Position numbers and translations under genes: made by a program. From Brachionus plicatilis (taxonomy: Eukaryota; Rotifera; Eurotatoria; Ploima; Brachionidae): DNA of 64,000 nucleotides. Under the pieces are notes generated by a model that ran no database searches, was not told the DNA's origin, and saw nothing but the letters and a program-made list of their open reading frames with translations. Where the stretch lies: assembly GCA_010279815.1 (NCBI GenBank), contig QEOQ01000694.1, forward strand, positions 1,228,328-1,292,327, written 5' to 3'. Shown here piece after piece: positions 10,451-23,244 of this stretch; positions within the stretch are counted from its first letter, which is position 1; the number at the start of each line of letters is the position of its first letter.

Positions 10451-13400
10451 AGTATTAGGGAAATTTTATTAAATATTTTTATTAGTCGTGACGTTATTTT
10501 TACACAAAAATATGGTAATAAATTTTGAATTTTTAATGCCATTAGGGTATTTTTGAAATATTATTTTATGATATATTTTTTTAATTTTTTGAATAAATTC
10601 GTTTATATTCTTTATAAAAGTCTAAATAAACTTGAATTTTTCAATAATTAAAATTTTTTCTTTAATATAATTATTTTTTTTATAAAGTTAATTGGGAGTG
10701 CGCTCGCTAAAAATCTGGTTTAAATTTTTTAATTCTAAATTGTGACTAGGTGTCTAAATATTGAGACGAAACATAAATTTTCTAGCGTAATAGTTTTGTT
10801 TACTTTGGTAATTATTAAGGCTTTTTTCTCCTTTTTTTGAGAAAAAAACAAACAATTAAAAAAACACGAAAAAAGGTAATTCTTAAAAAAGACGGAAAAA
10901 AAACAGAAATGCTTAAAAGTAAGCGGAAATACTTGAAAAAAACCTTGATAAAAATGAAACCAGATTTAGCTTAGCTATGCCTAAAAATCGGAAATTTTTT
11001 TTTCTTTAATAATTTTAATAAATTTTCAAGTGCTCAATTTGAATTTTGTACTGCTAATTTAAAATAAAAAGTTTAAGCTTTACCATAACTTAAGGAAAGT
11101 TACGTAGTTTCTATTTGTTTACTTAAATTACGGTATAGTACATCATATTTTTTTAAAATTTCTGATACAGATCAAAAATTAAAAAATTTTTGGAATTTTT
11201 TATTTTTTCTTGTTCTTTAAGGGAAAAATATAAATATTATAAATTGAATAAAAAAAATTATAAAAAGTCAATTTTATCCTATTTTTTGAAATAAATAGTT
11301 CTTCTTTTAAGATTTTATAATTGAAAATTATTCCCTTTTATAGCCTTTTATTTAAATGAAATTAAGTTATCTATTGTCTACATATCCATTATAATTTTCT
11401 TAGGATAGCATTCTTCGACTTTAGGAATTTCTAATCATATCAACTAAGGGCTAATCTTTTCCCTATCTCAACTAATTCTCAGAAAATAAATTAAATTCTT
11501 TTTAACAAAGTCATCTAACAATAATTTTAAACCATTGTAAGTTAACCGGCATTAAAATATTTTAGATCATTATTTTTATCATTTTTTTTAAATAAAATTA
11601 ACTTTAATTTAAAAATTTCAAAACAAGAAAATTTTAATTTCAATGATTCCTAAAAGGTTTTTTTAATTCCTTTTAAATATATGATTCCTTTTAAAAATGA
11701 AAAATAATGCATAAGTAATTATGCATAATGTTTAAGTGTTATTTTTTTAAAATCAAAGATATTTTCTTGTTAGAAATATTTTTTGTAATTAATTTTTATG
11801 GCTTTTATTTGTATTGAATAAAAACAAATAAGAAATATCGACATGGACAAAGAAATTGTTTAAAAGAAAATGAGAGAACAATTTTTTTTTTTAGGATTTG
11901 AAAGAAAAGTTAATTAGAAAAAATTCAAAGCTGTCTAAAAATTTGCCAAAGGCTCTTTTTTTTAGTCGTAATTTTAATTTGAATTCTTTATTAATTAAAA
12001 AAATTTGATTTTGATTCTTTAAAAATTAACATTTATATAAGAATAATAGATAAAAAAATATTGATTTCTTTGGGCTTTTTCTGATTTTGAATTAAATGTG
12101 GATAAAACAAAAATATTCCGAAAAAGAGTTTATTTTTCTATAAAGATAAAATTAACATTCATGAGCATTAAAAGAGGTTTTTTTTATTAAAAAGATACCA
12201 GAATTAATAAAAATCGAAAAAACAGTTTTAAAGGAAATTAAGTTCAAAATCTTTTTCGTTGTATTACATTAATTGAATTTGATTAATTGTTTTTTGAAGA
12301 ACTGTTTAGAATGAACCTATCCATAGAAAAAAGATCTTATTCGAATCCAAAAATGAAAAATTCAAGTGTCAAGACCAAAAAATGAAGTTTTTATTTGAAA
12401 GAAATAAAATAAATCAAATTAAAGTCTAACCAAATACGAATCTTATCTGACTCTTGAGATTATAGCCAAACAATTTTTTCAATATTAATATCATAATAAA
12501 AAATAATAAAACAAAAAATATCATGCCATGCAAGAAAAAAAAATTTCAGTTACCTAATACTTGAGGATTTCGTAAATAATTAATTAAAAATCATATACAC
12601 TCAAATAATACTTCCGTTGACACTATAAATTTTAGATTTCATTATTTTCCAATTAAAATATTTAATTTAATCTGAGTTCTTTAATAAAATAATTCAAAAA
12701 AATTTCAAACTAGCTCGACAAGGTATTATTTTCAAAATCGGAACTATATTGATTTACAGTGTCTTGAAATTTTCCAACTTAATTTTAATGAACCTTTTTT
12801 TTAATAATTCTTTCTCAAAAAGTATTTATCGTACAGGATGTTAATTAAACAAAAATAGAGAGATTCTGCTTAAAGGTAAATATTTGAGGAAATTTTTTTT
12901 TATCGAATTCTGTTATTCCATAGGTTTTATTTGACTTAAAATGCACTAAAACAATCATTTTATTTATTCTCTATTTCATTTTTATTTTTTCAATTGTTTT
13001 TTAAAGAAGTTGTTTCTAAACGATGCAAAGAGTGATCTTATATTAATTATATTCAGATCTTGTGGAAAATTTTTGAATTTGGTTTTTTTTTCTATCAAAA
13101 AAATCAGACACCAACTAATAAGATCTATTTTCAAGTGTCTGATCAAAAATCTCTAGATATTTGGAAAGCTTTACGGGATAAAAATCATTCAATTTCAACC
13201 ACAAAAATATTTATTAAATTTAATTTTAAATCATAATATGATTGCTCAATTGTAAACTTTTAGCATAAAATTATTGTTAAAATATACTCATGTGAATTTA
13301 TCTTATTTCTAAATTATAGCTTAGAAAACTTATTAATTTTTGATTCAGCTAATTTAAATTTATATCATCAAGTTAAAAAATAGAAGTTATAAAGCCAATT

Positions 13401-15854
13401 TAGCTGAATTTTTCATTAATTAGAAAGTATGCAAATTATTTTTTTATTTTCATCGTTTTTGATAAAAATCAATTTTATTCAATTATTTTTTGAGAGAATT
13501 TTAATCAAATTTTTTTTGTATAGGAATCAAACTACGTATGTAAAAAAATTCGATTTAAAAAATGGCATTTTTTACCTCTGTAAACTAAGAGAGATTTTTG
13601 CCTTTAAATTTCAAATTTCTGAATTGAGTTCTACATTATTTTGATTAAATAGTCTTAATTCTAAATTATTTCCAAACTCAAATATAATAATTACAAGCTA
13701 ATTAAATTTTTTGGTTTTAACTAAGTAAAAATACTTACTGATTAGAATAATTAAACTAATTTCTTAAGTATTTAGTATTGTTGATTAATAATGATTTTTT
13801 CTTCATATTAAAAAATGTTGTCAATAAAAAATTTTTAATTGAATTATTTTCCAATAAGTAAACAGTTGCTGAACTTCCGCCAGTAGATAATCGGACTATT
13901 TTCTTCCGTAATATGAACCTATAGATCATAAATCAAATCAAAGTCACTTTTCTTTACCATTTTTAAAGATTTTTCTTTAATTTGTAGTTTATTTCCTAAT
14001 AAATTATATGAGAGCAGAATTTTTGGAAAATTAAAAATGAGATAAGTATACTTTCACCAAATACATAAATTTTCAATTTATTGATTTTAGAGTCATAAAT
14101 AAAAAATAAAGATTGATGGAGATAATTCAAAAAAATATTCTAAGTAAAATTTATTTAATTTAGTCGTTTTTTAAGTACTTTGTTTAAATATATCTTTTTA
14201 AGAAAATAGAAAGAAAGATTTAAGTACTTACAGATTTTAAAAAAAAATTTTTATTTAGCAGAGATCCGAAATTTTTTTAATCAAAATTTTAAACAATTGA
14301 CTAGAAAGATGTTCTCAAAATTCGGACGGTCTTATTACGATAATTAATTATTTCCTTTAAAATCAGATTTTTTATAAATATCATAGAATTTCAAAGAATT
14401 TCCTGAAATTTTAAATTTGAATTTGCTTTTCAAAACTAAATGACATCAACTCAAACAAAAAGTTATTGATTTTTTAAGATATTTGTATGATAAAAAGGAC
14501 GGATTTAGGCATAAAAATTGCCAAAAACAGGCAAAAATTTTCCAATTTTTTACGAAAACAAAATCACAGCTGTATTGTTTTTAAATGTTTTAAAGACTTT
14601 CGTGATGAAAAAATGATCACCATATTCATTAATAACTCGCATGTAATCACTTTTAAATATTAATTTTTTTAATCAAAATATTTTATCCGCAAAATGTAAT
14701 ATAATTATTTTATTTATCAACTCTAAATAAATAAAACCTTTGATACTCAGTTTTATTTAAAACCAAATCTGAAAATATATTTTTATTTTGTTTCCATTGA
14801 TCATCATTTATTACCGAATAGTGTGCTATTTTTCGAAAAACGTGTAGGTAAGATTAGCATAATAAAACTCAAGAATCAGTCTAGGTTTTTCTTAGATTTT
14901 GGATCTTCTTAGAAATCCATATTATTTCATTATTGTTATTTATAGAAAAGGTCTATTATTTAAATTTGAAAAAAGATTAATAAGCTGATTCAATTGTTTT
15001 TTATTATTTTTTGAAAAAATTTAAATTTTCAAAAGATGCAAATAATTAATTAAAAAAAAAATAATAAAAAATAATTAATTTTATTCCAGACTCTTTAAAT
15101 TTTAATAAAACGGGAAAGATCAAATTCAATTTTTTAAAACTAGAGCTTATCGAGTTAAAGATATAAAATTATTATTTAAATAATTTTGAATAATTTTGTT
15201 TGACATTTATTTCATTCGATCGCATTTAAAATTTGCTTCAAAATTGAGACAGATTTGCAACTCTTAAATTTTAAAAAGGGTTAAGCCAAAATTAATAATT
15301 AAATGATAAAATAAGAAGGATTAATCAAAACCAAGCTTCCTTCTGGCATTAGTCTCTATTGCGTACAAAAATGTTTTCTGCAAGATATTTATTCCTAAAG
15401 GTTAATTTCATTATCGATAATCTATCTGAAAGCCATCCAAGCACATTATTGCATTATGAAAACTAATTGAATAAAAAAGTGGAAAATTTAATTTAATCAT
15501 AAATTTTATTTTTGGTTTAACAGAATTTGAGGATAAAATTGAACAAAAAACAACATCTGATCACAGGCAGTTTTTTGTACTACTATCATTATATTTTGAT
15601 CATTTCTCTTTAGCAAAATTTTTTTCATCAAGCTTAGAAAACGGGTTCACAATTTCGTCAAACTTCAAATCCAAAAAAAAGCCTGTTAATAAAAAAATTG
15701 TGATATTGATTAAATACTAAAAATTGGGCCATCAAAATCACTTAATTTCTTTCATTTCTCCTCAAATTCTTGAATAATGGAGTTTTGATTTAACATTTAT
15801 GTCAGAAAATTAGAGATAAAATAATTAGCAGTCTAGCTTTCAATTACAAATGAG
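10451..15854. other. 5.4-kb gene-free stretch upstream of the receptor gene
   Basis: Homopolymer-rich A+T sequence. The one moderate open frame (13429-13644) has A+T-driven, Phe/Leu/Lys-rich composition and no motif, and is rejected. The last few hundred bases must include the receptor promoter, but no element is convincing. Confidence 0.45.
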
Positions 15855-17959
15855 ATGAAGACCGAGGATATATTTTATGCCGATTTTTTTGAACCTAAAA
15901 TGTGGGAGAACCGCACATCGATCGCTCTAATGGAAGAGATCAATATTCGCTTTCTTGAAGAGGACACAACTGAGTGTCCGAATTGTCGATTAATTTTCGC
16001 TTCCATTTGGATAATGTTGACCATAACTGGGCTTCTTGGAAACGGACTTGTTGTTTTTACAATTATAAAATTCAATAAACTAACCAATGTTACCCAATGT
16101 TACTTATTTAATTTGGCCTGTGCCGACATCGCATTTATTGTTTCTTGTATTCCTTTGACAACTTATTCTTATTTGATGGAGAGATGGACTTTTGGAAATC
16201 TTATGTGCAAAGTATATCATTATACTTCATTTGTAAGAGAATATTTTTCTATTTGGAATAGTTTTATAACATTTTATTTATTAGGTAACTGTGTGTTCAA
16301 CTTGTTTGACTCTAATGATGATGACCATTGGTAAACTTTCTGACAAAAATTTTTTTTTTTCAATTTTGATTTTTTCTAAGATCGTTGTAACTATGTTTGT
16401 AATACTAGAAAACAATCATGGCGCAACCCCGGGTTTGTTTTTTACATAACATGTCTTATTTGGCTAGGTAAGACGGCTAAAAAATGACAAAATGACGTTT
16501 ATGATCAAAAATTATTTTTTAAAAAAATGATCAAAAAAATTCTTTAAAAATAATAAAAAATACAAAAGAATTTTTTTCAAAGTAAATATTCAATACTTAA
16601 TGTATTTTTATTAAATCTTTAATAGACAGAATTAATCAAAATATTTTGTAAGGTTTGTGAAATTCAGTACAAAATGTTAAAGAGAACAGAAAAAAAATGA
16701 AAAAAAATTGAATAACTTTTTTTCTAAATGTCTTTTTGAAAAAAAGTTATTTAATTTTTTTACACTGAGTTCTGTTCTTTTGTTCTGAACTTCTCAAAAC
16801 CATTTTTTAGTGGAAAGAAGGATTCAAAGGTGAGTGTGTCCAATGGAAGATGACAGGGCAAGTAGAAATAAAGATCACACTAAAATTCACGCACATTTTT
16901 TCCAATTAATTTTAAAAGCAGCATAAAATGTCAATTTATTTATTTAACTAAGAAAAAAAATAAAATTATTGAAATATTTTTATTAAATATTAAAAACATT
17001 AAAAAAAATAAGATAGTGTTTTTAAAATGAAAAAATGTATTCTTAATCTTTTATCCGGCAAAAATATAGATAAACCTTTAAAAATCTATTTTCAAAAATG
17101 AAATTGAGTTCCATTTTTCAATAGATTTTAAAAAAAATTAAAAAATTTTAAATTATGCAGTGACTCAAATCCACAATTCTCACTAATGCGCCCACACCAC
17201 TAATCATGATCATTTAATTTTGATCGAAAACTTCAATTTTGCCTTAGAAAAACACAATTTTAACAAAAAATCTATTAAAAATTTATTTTTTAGTTTCACT
17301 AATACTTAGTATTCCAAATATAATAACATATAATGTCGAAGAACAGAGCTATGTAACGGACCAAAATTGGACATATTATCCAGTGATAATTGAAGAGTGC
17401 GTACAAAGGCAAGACTATTTTTGGAGCAATTTGACACAATGGTATTCTACGGTGGTATCTTATTTGATTCCATCAATAGTATTAGTTATTTCATATATTA
17501 AAATTTTGCATTTTATGGCAGTTAAAACCAAAAATTTAGCCCTAAATACGGTAAATTTATAAAAAAAATATTATTAATAATTGATAATTTTCTGATTATT
17601 TTAATTAGACTTATAAAAGTAAAATGTCTGTAATTAGAAATAAGCGTGTCACTAAAATTGTCATATTTTTAACTTTAACATTTATTGTTTTGTGGTTTCC
17701 GGTGAATTTTTTGGCCACTTGGTACCGTTTGGACAAAAACTTCCCAAAACGTTTTAGCTCATATTTACTTAAAATGATCGCTCATTCAATGAGCTACGCT
17801 AATTCGTCCGTCAATCCGATTATTTACGCTTTTTCTAACGAGTCTTTTAGACACAGTTCCACTCATTTAATCAGAAAATTGTTCAGACGTAAACCGTATG
17901 AAGATGCAAATGGTCAAAATCGTTTGGCAAAATCAAATGAAGTGACACAATTTTTGTGA
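15855..17959 (+). CDS. neuropeptide GPCR, galanin/allatostatin-A receptor type
   Basis: Five exons in phase: 15855-16232, 16285-16330, 16381-16467, 17294-17550 and 17609-17959; 372 residues. It is a seven-helix rhodopsin-class receptor in the plasma membrane that should couple a secreted peptide to a G protein. Visible: an Asn-Arg-Thr glycosylation site at 19, TM1 GN (62-63), TM2 LACAD (Asp91), TM3 cysteine (Cys118) with its loop partner in IIEECVQRQ, TM3 VTVCSTCLTLMMMTIDRC, TM6 IVLWFPVNFL, and the strongly family-typical TM7 stretch MIAHSMSYANSSVNPIIYAF. TM7 closely resembles galanin, allatostatin-A and kisspeptin receptors. Odd: the DRY motif reads Asp-Arg-Cys. Two introns are only 50-52 bases; intron 3 (826 bases) carries an inverted-repeat element. 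No signal peptide is needed. The exact ligand cannot be told. Confidence 0.88.
16652..16801. mobile_element. miniature inverted-repeat element, family A copy 1
   Basis: A 150-base palindrome in receptor intron 3. It starts GGTTTGTGAAATTCAGTAC and ends in the diverged complement GTTCTGAACTTCTCAAAACC. Flanks ATTTTGTAA and ATTTTTTAG are compatible with a decayed 8-9 base target duplication. The outer arms match copy 2 at 28049-28411, which has extra internal sequence. Confidence 0.75.
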
Positions 17960-19330
17960 ATAAATTCCTTATATTTTTATTGTCTTTAGTTTATATTATA
18001 AAATTTTGGCATCATTCTTATTTATTATTTTTCCTTATGTTAAAAACTGGAAGTGCGTTCCAAAAATTTAAATCAAGCAGTTTATGTCCCAAAAAAAATA
18101 GAAGTTTTTTAAATAAATCACCTGTTTTTGAATAAAATAAGTTGCTTAAATTTGATGTATCATGCTAATGGAATAGATTGGAATTATCATCAATTATGTT
18201 TCTTATCAATTTGGTTTTATTCAGTTATTTTTTACAAATATTAACTCATGGTATTTGTATTATCTAATAAATTGCACCAAAGAGCTTATTAATATGCTTA
18301 TTAAACGCCTCGAACAAATAAAAAATTAAATAAATATATATATAATATTGAGGCTTAAGCTAAAGCTTTTTCTATTTTTTTTTCTCAATCAGTAAAGCTT
18401 TTAAAGATAAGGAGTACTGAGATAGCTCAGACATTTATCTAGTCCTAAATTTCGGATTTAAAGATTTAAAATGAAATGATCAGGTCCTGAAATCAAAAAC
18501 TCGTTGTATCTTCATAGAATTACCACAAGAAGGGCCGTTCAGTCTTCCCAGTCAATTGGAGCTTCAAGTTAAGAGAAAACGCATCATTTGCAAGGTTTTT
18601 TTCATAGTTCTTCTCCTAAAATCGATATTTCATCTGTGTGAACACTTTTTTGTACATACATATTTGTCTAATTTTTGATAATGTAATTAAATGATCTTTT
18701 AAAGATAGATTTTTATACACAATTATGTCTATTACTTTTATTTATCTTTCTACTAACTCCTTCCGTATGGTAGAGCCTATGAGGTTACATTTGTTAACTA
18801 AATGATTATTAAATTGTAAAATAGACATGATTTAATTTTTTGTGTTCCCCAAAGTACTTGAAGGGTGAAAAATTAATTTTTAATTTTTTTTTAAATTTTA
18901 TTGCTTATTTTTAAAGGCAAATATTTAAGTAGAGAGCACATTTGGGTATTTGGGATTGTTGAAAAGATAATACCAGGTCAACTAGATCAGATTAAATACT
19001 ATTTCTAAAGCTCCTTTAAATTAAAAAAAAATTTTCATTCAATTCTTTATTTTTGTATCAGTTTCGAGAATTAGGCATTATATTAAATTGATTTTTTCAA
19101 TTTGTTCACATGAACTAAAAATTGTTCACTTAATTCTATTTTGGTTCAGCTTTGCGTGAACAAAAAAATTAGGTAAAAAAATAGTTCACAAAACCAGGGA
19201 ACAAGAATTGTTCGCATAATAGATGAACTATGGTTCAGCTAGATAGAGTTTTGCAACGATTTAATATTAATTTAAATCTAAATGATTATTTATATTTTTT
19301 TTCTTTTTATTTATTTTTTATTTTTATATA
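17960..19330. other. receptor 3' flank, no gene
   Basis: Contains the receptor 3' untranslated region and A+T-rich sequence. No further open frame or structured RNA is convincing. Confidence 0.45.
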
Positions 19331-19383
19331 TTTTTATTCTTAAGAAGCATTAGCTCGGTACAGATAAACAAATAAGTAAAAAA
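19331..19383 (-). repeat. LINE/SINE-tail-like repeat, copy 2 (reverse)
   Basis: On the minus strand it reads ACTTATTTGTTTATCTGTAC, then a CGAGCT...AGC hairpin region, then CTTAAGAATAAAAA. Matches the repeats at 8259, 29581 and 63677. Confidence 0.55.
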
Positions 19384-19914
19384 AATTTTTAAAAGTTAAA
19401 AAAAAGAATTTTCAATATTTTTTTTTAATTTTCAAAAAAATTAAACTCAATCAATTTCACTTAAGAGTTTAGATTTCAAATATGAAAATGCTTGCAATAT
19501 TAACTTAAAATTATTTTTTTACTTGAAACTCAAAAAATATTTGAAACATCGCACTTTTTCAATGTTATTTCAACATTGGATACATTTTGTAATTCAAACA
19601 CAAAAAATTGAACCACATTTAATTGTATTTTTCTTTCTTTTTTTTTTATTTCTTAATATATTTCATAATTCAATTTGTCCATGGGACTTAAACTTAAACT
19701 TAAATAAATAAATAGATAAATAATGTGAAAAGCATATAAAAATTTTTGCACCTTTTAATACAAAATAATGGGATCAAATTTCAAAGCCAGTTATTTTTTT
19801 CAACTGATTTTTTAATTAATAAAATATCGAAAAAAATACAATTAAGTCATTTTTATAATCAAGTCATTCGATTTTAGTTGAAATTAAGTGCCCTCTCATC
19901 GAATTAGTTATTTT

Positions 19915-20410
19915 TCTGTTCATGAAAAATAGATCGCATCATCTAACTTCCATCTGAAGAACCTCTCTAAAAGATTTTTGAAATCTACCTGTGTTATTTA
20001 TTTAGATTTTGTCAAGGCATTTGACTGTGTCGCATGAACTCTTGCTAATAGTTGTTTTCAAACAGGTCAAAAAATCGTTTTGCTATTTGAGATGTCATGG
20101 CTAAGCGGAAGTCAGTAATCAGCGGTGTCAAGGATCTTTATTTGAACCGCTTTTCATTTTAGTTGATGTATAATTTTTGTCAGAACTCTGTATATTAAGG
20201 CGTTCATTGAAATAAATAAAATAAAAAAATAAAAAATTAATTTTTATAGCTTACACTGATGACACTAAACTTATGAAACATGCCAAGTGCGAAGATCATG
20301 AATGAATGCAGGAATGGCAATTTGACTTTAATATAAAATTTGATAGCTATGCAGTTTACTAAATTAAAAAAAAATAGAAAATTGTCGTTTGGGTTAGCAA
20401 ATTTGAAAAA
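19915..20410 (+). pseudogene. LINE reverse transcriptase palm remnant
   Basis: Reading through shifted frames gives CVIYLDFVKAFDCV (reverse transcriptase motif A), KSVISGVKDL, and AYTDDTKLM around 20250 (the catalytic Tyr-x-Asp-Asp box). Several stops and frameshifts separate the motifs. It is a dead LINE fragment. The minus-strand open frame at 20237-20593 overlaps this relic and is not a gene. Confidence 0.75.
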
Positions 20411-20566
20411 GTAATCTATAAGGTCATCACGTAATAAACAAAACCGTTGAAAATTGAATGTTGGCAATTTCACTAACAAATTCAAACCAAATAATACGGA
20501 GGATTTTTTTAAATCAGTCAAGCAAAATCTGAAGAATTTATACAAACCAATTATGCACAAAGTTGT

Positions 20567-20712
20567 AACGTAATTATCCGAATTTACTGACATGTCATTG
20601 AATTTTTTAGTGACATGTCACTATAGAACCTTTTACATGTTATAACAGCGTGTCACTAAAATAGAGTACTCTATTTTAAAGACATGTCACTCAGTTCGGA
20701 TGATTACGTTAT
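20567..20712. mobile_element. short inverted-repeat element, probably Tc1/mariner type
   Basis: About 145 bases bounded by TAACGTAATTATCCGAATTT and the complement of TAACGTAATCATCCGAACTG. If the outer TA is the target duplication, the terminal repeat is ACGTAAT. Inside are repeated TGACATGTCA-type blocks and a perfect 20-base palindrome (AAAATAGAGTACTCTATTTT). No coding capacity. Confidence 0.65.
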
Positions 20713-20959
20713 TTGATGCTTTTGTACAATTTTTCATCTAATAAATTATAGATAATCGAATTCAAAGCTACCTTCAATGATGACGCAATATCTGATCCAG
20801 AATTCATATTAAAAATAACTTTTTAAATATCATTTAAAAAACCTTAATTCTAGTGACTTTGACCTTAAAAATTCTTTTATCTGATAAAATTTAAAAAATT
20901 GATTATTCGATCGTTCTCCGTTTTTCTCAATCACTAAAGGTAATACCATTATCAAAAAA

Positions 20960-21330
20960 TTAACCTTAATAAATTGTTTTTATCAATTAGATCTTTTTTA
21001 AGTCTTCTTTATCTTTAAGATGTTGAGAGAAAATAAATTTCTTTAACTTATTCCAAATCATTTCAATCGGATTCAAATCAGGAAAATTCGGAAGGGACTT
21101 TTACTAAAAAAAATACTTGAGTATTAGCTTTTTTTTGAAACCTTTCCTTACAAATTTATTCCATTTATTTTAAAGTAATTGTTGCAAATCGCTGACGTAT
21201 GTTTTGAGTAATTATCTTGGTACAACTTAAAATTAAATTCAATTTTTTCTCTATCTTTTTTTAAGCGAATGGGATCAAATCTTCAGCCAAAATCTCTCTA
21301 AACAATTCGTCTGTCATATTTTTTTTTAAA
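20960..21330 (-). pseudogene. Tc1/mariner-type transposase remnant
   Basis: The minus strand gives KLYQDNYSKHTSAICNNYF (equivalent of the Tc1 'QQDNAPCHTS' block around the second catalytic Asp) and then SLPNFPDLNPIEMIWNKLKK (equivalent of 'SPDLNPIENLWDELK', the third catalytic region). The two blocks are in order but separated by stops, so the copy is inactive. It ends close to the short inverted-repeat element at 20567-20712, but I see no proof that the two belong together. Confidence 0.8.
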
Positions 21331-21734
21331 GCTTAAAAAATTTTTACTTTTTTTACTCTTTTTTGCCATTTAAGAAAAAGGTTTTTACTTAAATTTACGT
21401 AAAAAAAATAAATATTGGAAAATTTTTTTTTTATTAGAAATTCAATGATTTTTTTAAAAATTATGAAAAATTGGTCAGTTTTTTTACTTTTTATTTTTTA
21501 CGTAATTTTACGTAATTTTGCCAAATTTTACTTAAGTAAATTTACGTAAAAACACAATTGTCAAATCACTACTATATTTTGTTAATAAAATGGGAAAAAA
21601 TCCACTTTCAAGCTAACCTTTTTGTTTTAGAAAATTTTTGTACAAAAAGGGATCACGATCAATTTAAACTTTTATCTTTAATGTTAAAAAATTTACCTCA
21701 AAATTTATTAAAATATAATCTATCTTTTCAATTT

Positions 21735-22730
21735 TAGCCTTGAACAAGGTAGAATTCCCAAAGAATGGAAAACTACAAACATTTCTATGATATCTAAAAA
21801 GTCATCCAAAGATCCATCTATTTAAAGACCAATTTGTATGACTATCTTAACCTATCTTAGGTTATGTGGTTTTTAGAGCATTACTCGTTACTGTTTCAGG
21901 AGCAGTTGAATCGACCATAATCTTTTTTTTTCATACTCATAAATTGTATTCAATAGAAAGAAAAAAGTCAATTCTTTGTTTTTTGACAGAAATAAAACAA
22001 ATAATGAATACTCCCTTCTTTTTGCTGACGACTTTCTTGCTTTTTTTATTTAAAAGAAAGGGTAACTTAAAAAAAAGGATAAATAAATATTAAGAGGAAT
22101 TAGCTTTTCAAGTAGAAAATGAATATATCAGTCTTGTTCGATGGTCTTTTTAAAATATAATAAGAAAAATGCAGATCTCTATCTAGGAATTTATGAAAAT
22201 AAAATTACTAGACAAATAGAAACCATTTTTCTTGAAATTAATTACGGTTCAAAATTAAATTTTAATAAAATGATTGATGAAATTAAAAAACTTTTAATTC
22301 TAGGTTAAATTTCATAAAGATTTTGTCAAAAAAAAAATAAGGTCTAAGAAACTTTTATAAATCTTTAGTTGGATCCATTTTGGCTTATACTTTTCTATGT
22401 CTTAATTCGTTCTTAGAATCTAATACTAAAACAATGCAGGTAATCCAAAATTCAGCAGTTCGGTCTATTCTAAAACCAAAATAAGATACTCTTTTCAACA
22501 TTTTACATCACAAGTCTCGAATCGACTTTTTGAGTTGAGCGAGAGATATGTTAGGGCAGGACTGAGCCATTCTATTCAGTTTGTTGTCAGACTGATGGAG
22601 GAATGCAAAACTGGTATTATCAGTTCTCTTATTTCTGTAATTTTCCTTTTATAGCGCAATGTGCTACCATAGGCGATCTCCTAGTAGACCGCCTATGGTA
22701 TTATTATTGTTATTATTTTTATGTCAAATA
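21735..22730 (+). pseudogene. LINE remnant with reverse transcriptase and 3' hairpin tail
   Basis: Plus-strand fragments in order: LEQGRIPKEWKTTNISMISK (reverse transcriptase fingers), FFLADDFLA near 22030 (Ala-Asp-Asp catalytic box), NKKNADLYLGIYENKITRQ, and RLFELSERYVRAGLSHSIQF. The 3' end has a perfect 10-base stem (ACCATAGGCG at 22666-22675 with CGCCTATGGT at 22690-22699) followed by a TTATTATTG-type simple repeat, typical of a LINE tail. Numerous stops and frameshifts. The motif set differs from the LINE relics at 6950 and 10165, so this is probably another clade. Confidence 0.75.
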
Positions 22731-22995
22731 ATTTCTTAGGAAATAAATATTTTTCTCTATTATTAAAAAAAAAATTTATTTTATAATTTGTTCTTTTGAT
22801 TTTGATCTTCAACTTAAATTTGCCGAGAAAAAAAACTAAAATTGCCAAAAAAAAGGCAGAAAGAAAAAGACCGATAGATTGAAAGTTAATTGAAACTGCA
22901 TCGAATACAATTCCTAAAATTAAAACTTAAGAGATAGAAATAAATTAATTATGTCATTTAGAAATATTATTAATTATTTTTTTTACTCAATTAAT

Positions 22996-23244
22996 GGCAA
23001 TTTGAAGTTTATGATCAACAAGATCATTTCAAGTTTAAAATATAAAATCAATTTTCAAAATCAAAATGCTCATTGCAGAGTCAAAAAAATACTATTTCTA
23101 GTGTATAATTTTTTGTAGACATGTGCATATTTTACCTTAAGATTTAAATAATTGCAACTTATTTAAATAAAGTAAATATTTAATAGTTTAAGCTTTATTT
23201 GATCATTGAGAGCACCAAAAATTGATCATAAATTTCAAGTTGCC
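22996..23244. mobile_element. miniature inverted-repeat element, family C copy 2
   Basis: 249 bases beginning GGCAATTTGAAGTTTATGAT and ending in AAATTTCAAGTTGCC. Flanked by a perfect 8-base duplication, CAATTAAT (22988-22995 and 23245-23252). The arms are more diverged than in copy 1. No coding capacity. Confidence 0.85.

Noticed and set aside
13429..13644. 71-codon plus-strand open frame
   Set aside because: Phe/Leu/Ile/Lys-dominated, as expected of chance frames in A+T-rich DNA; no motif, no partner exons.
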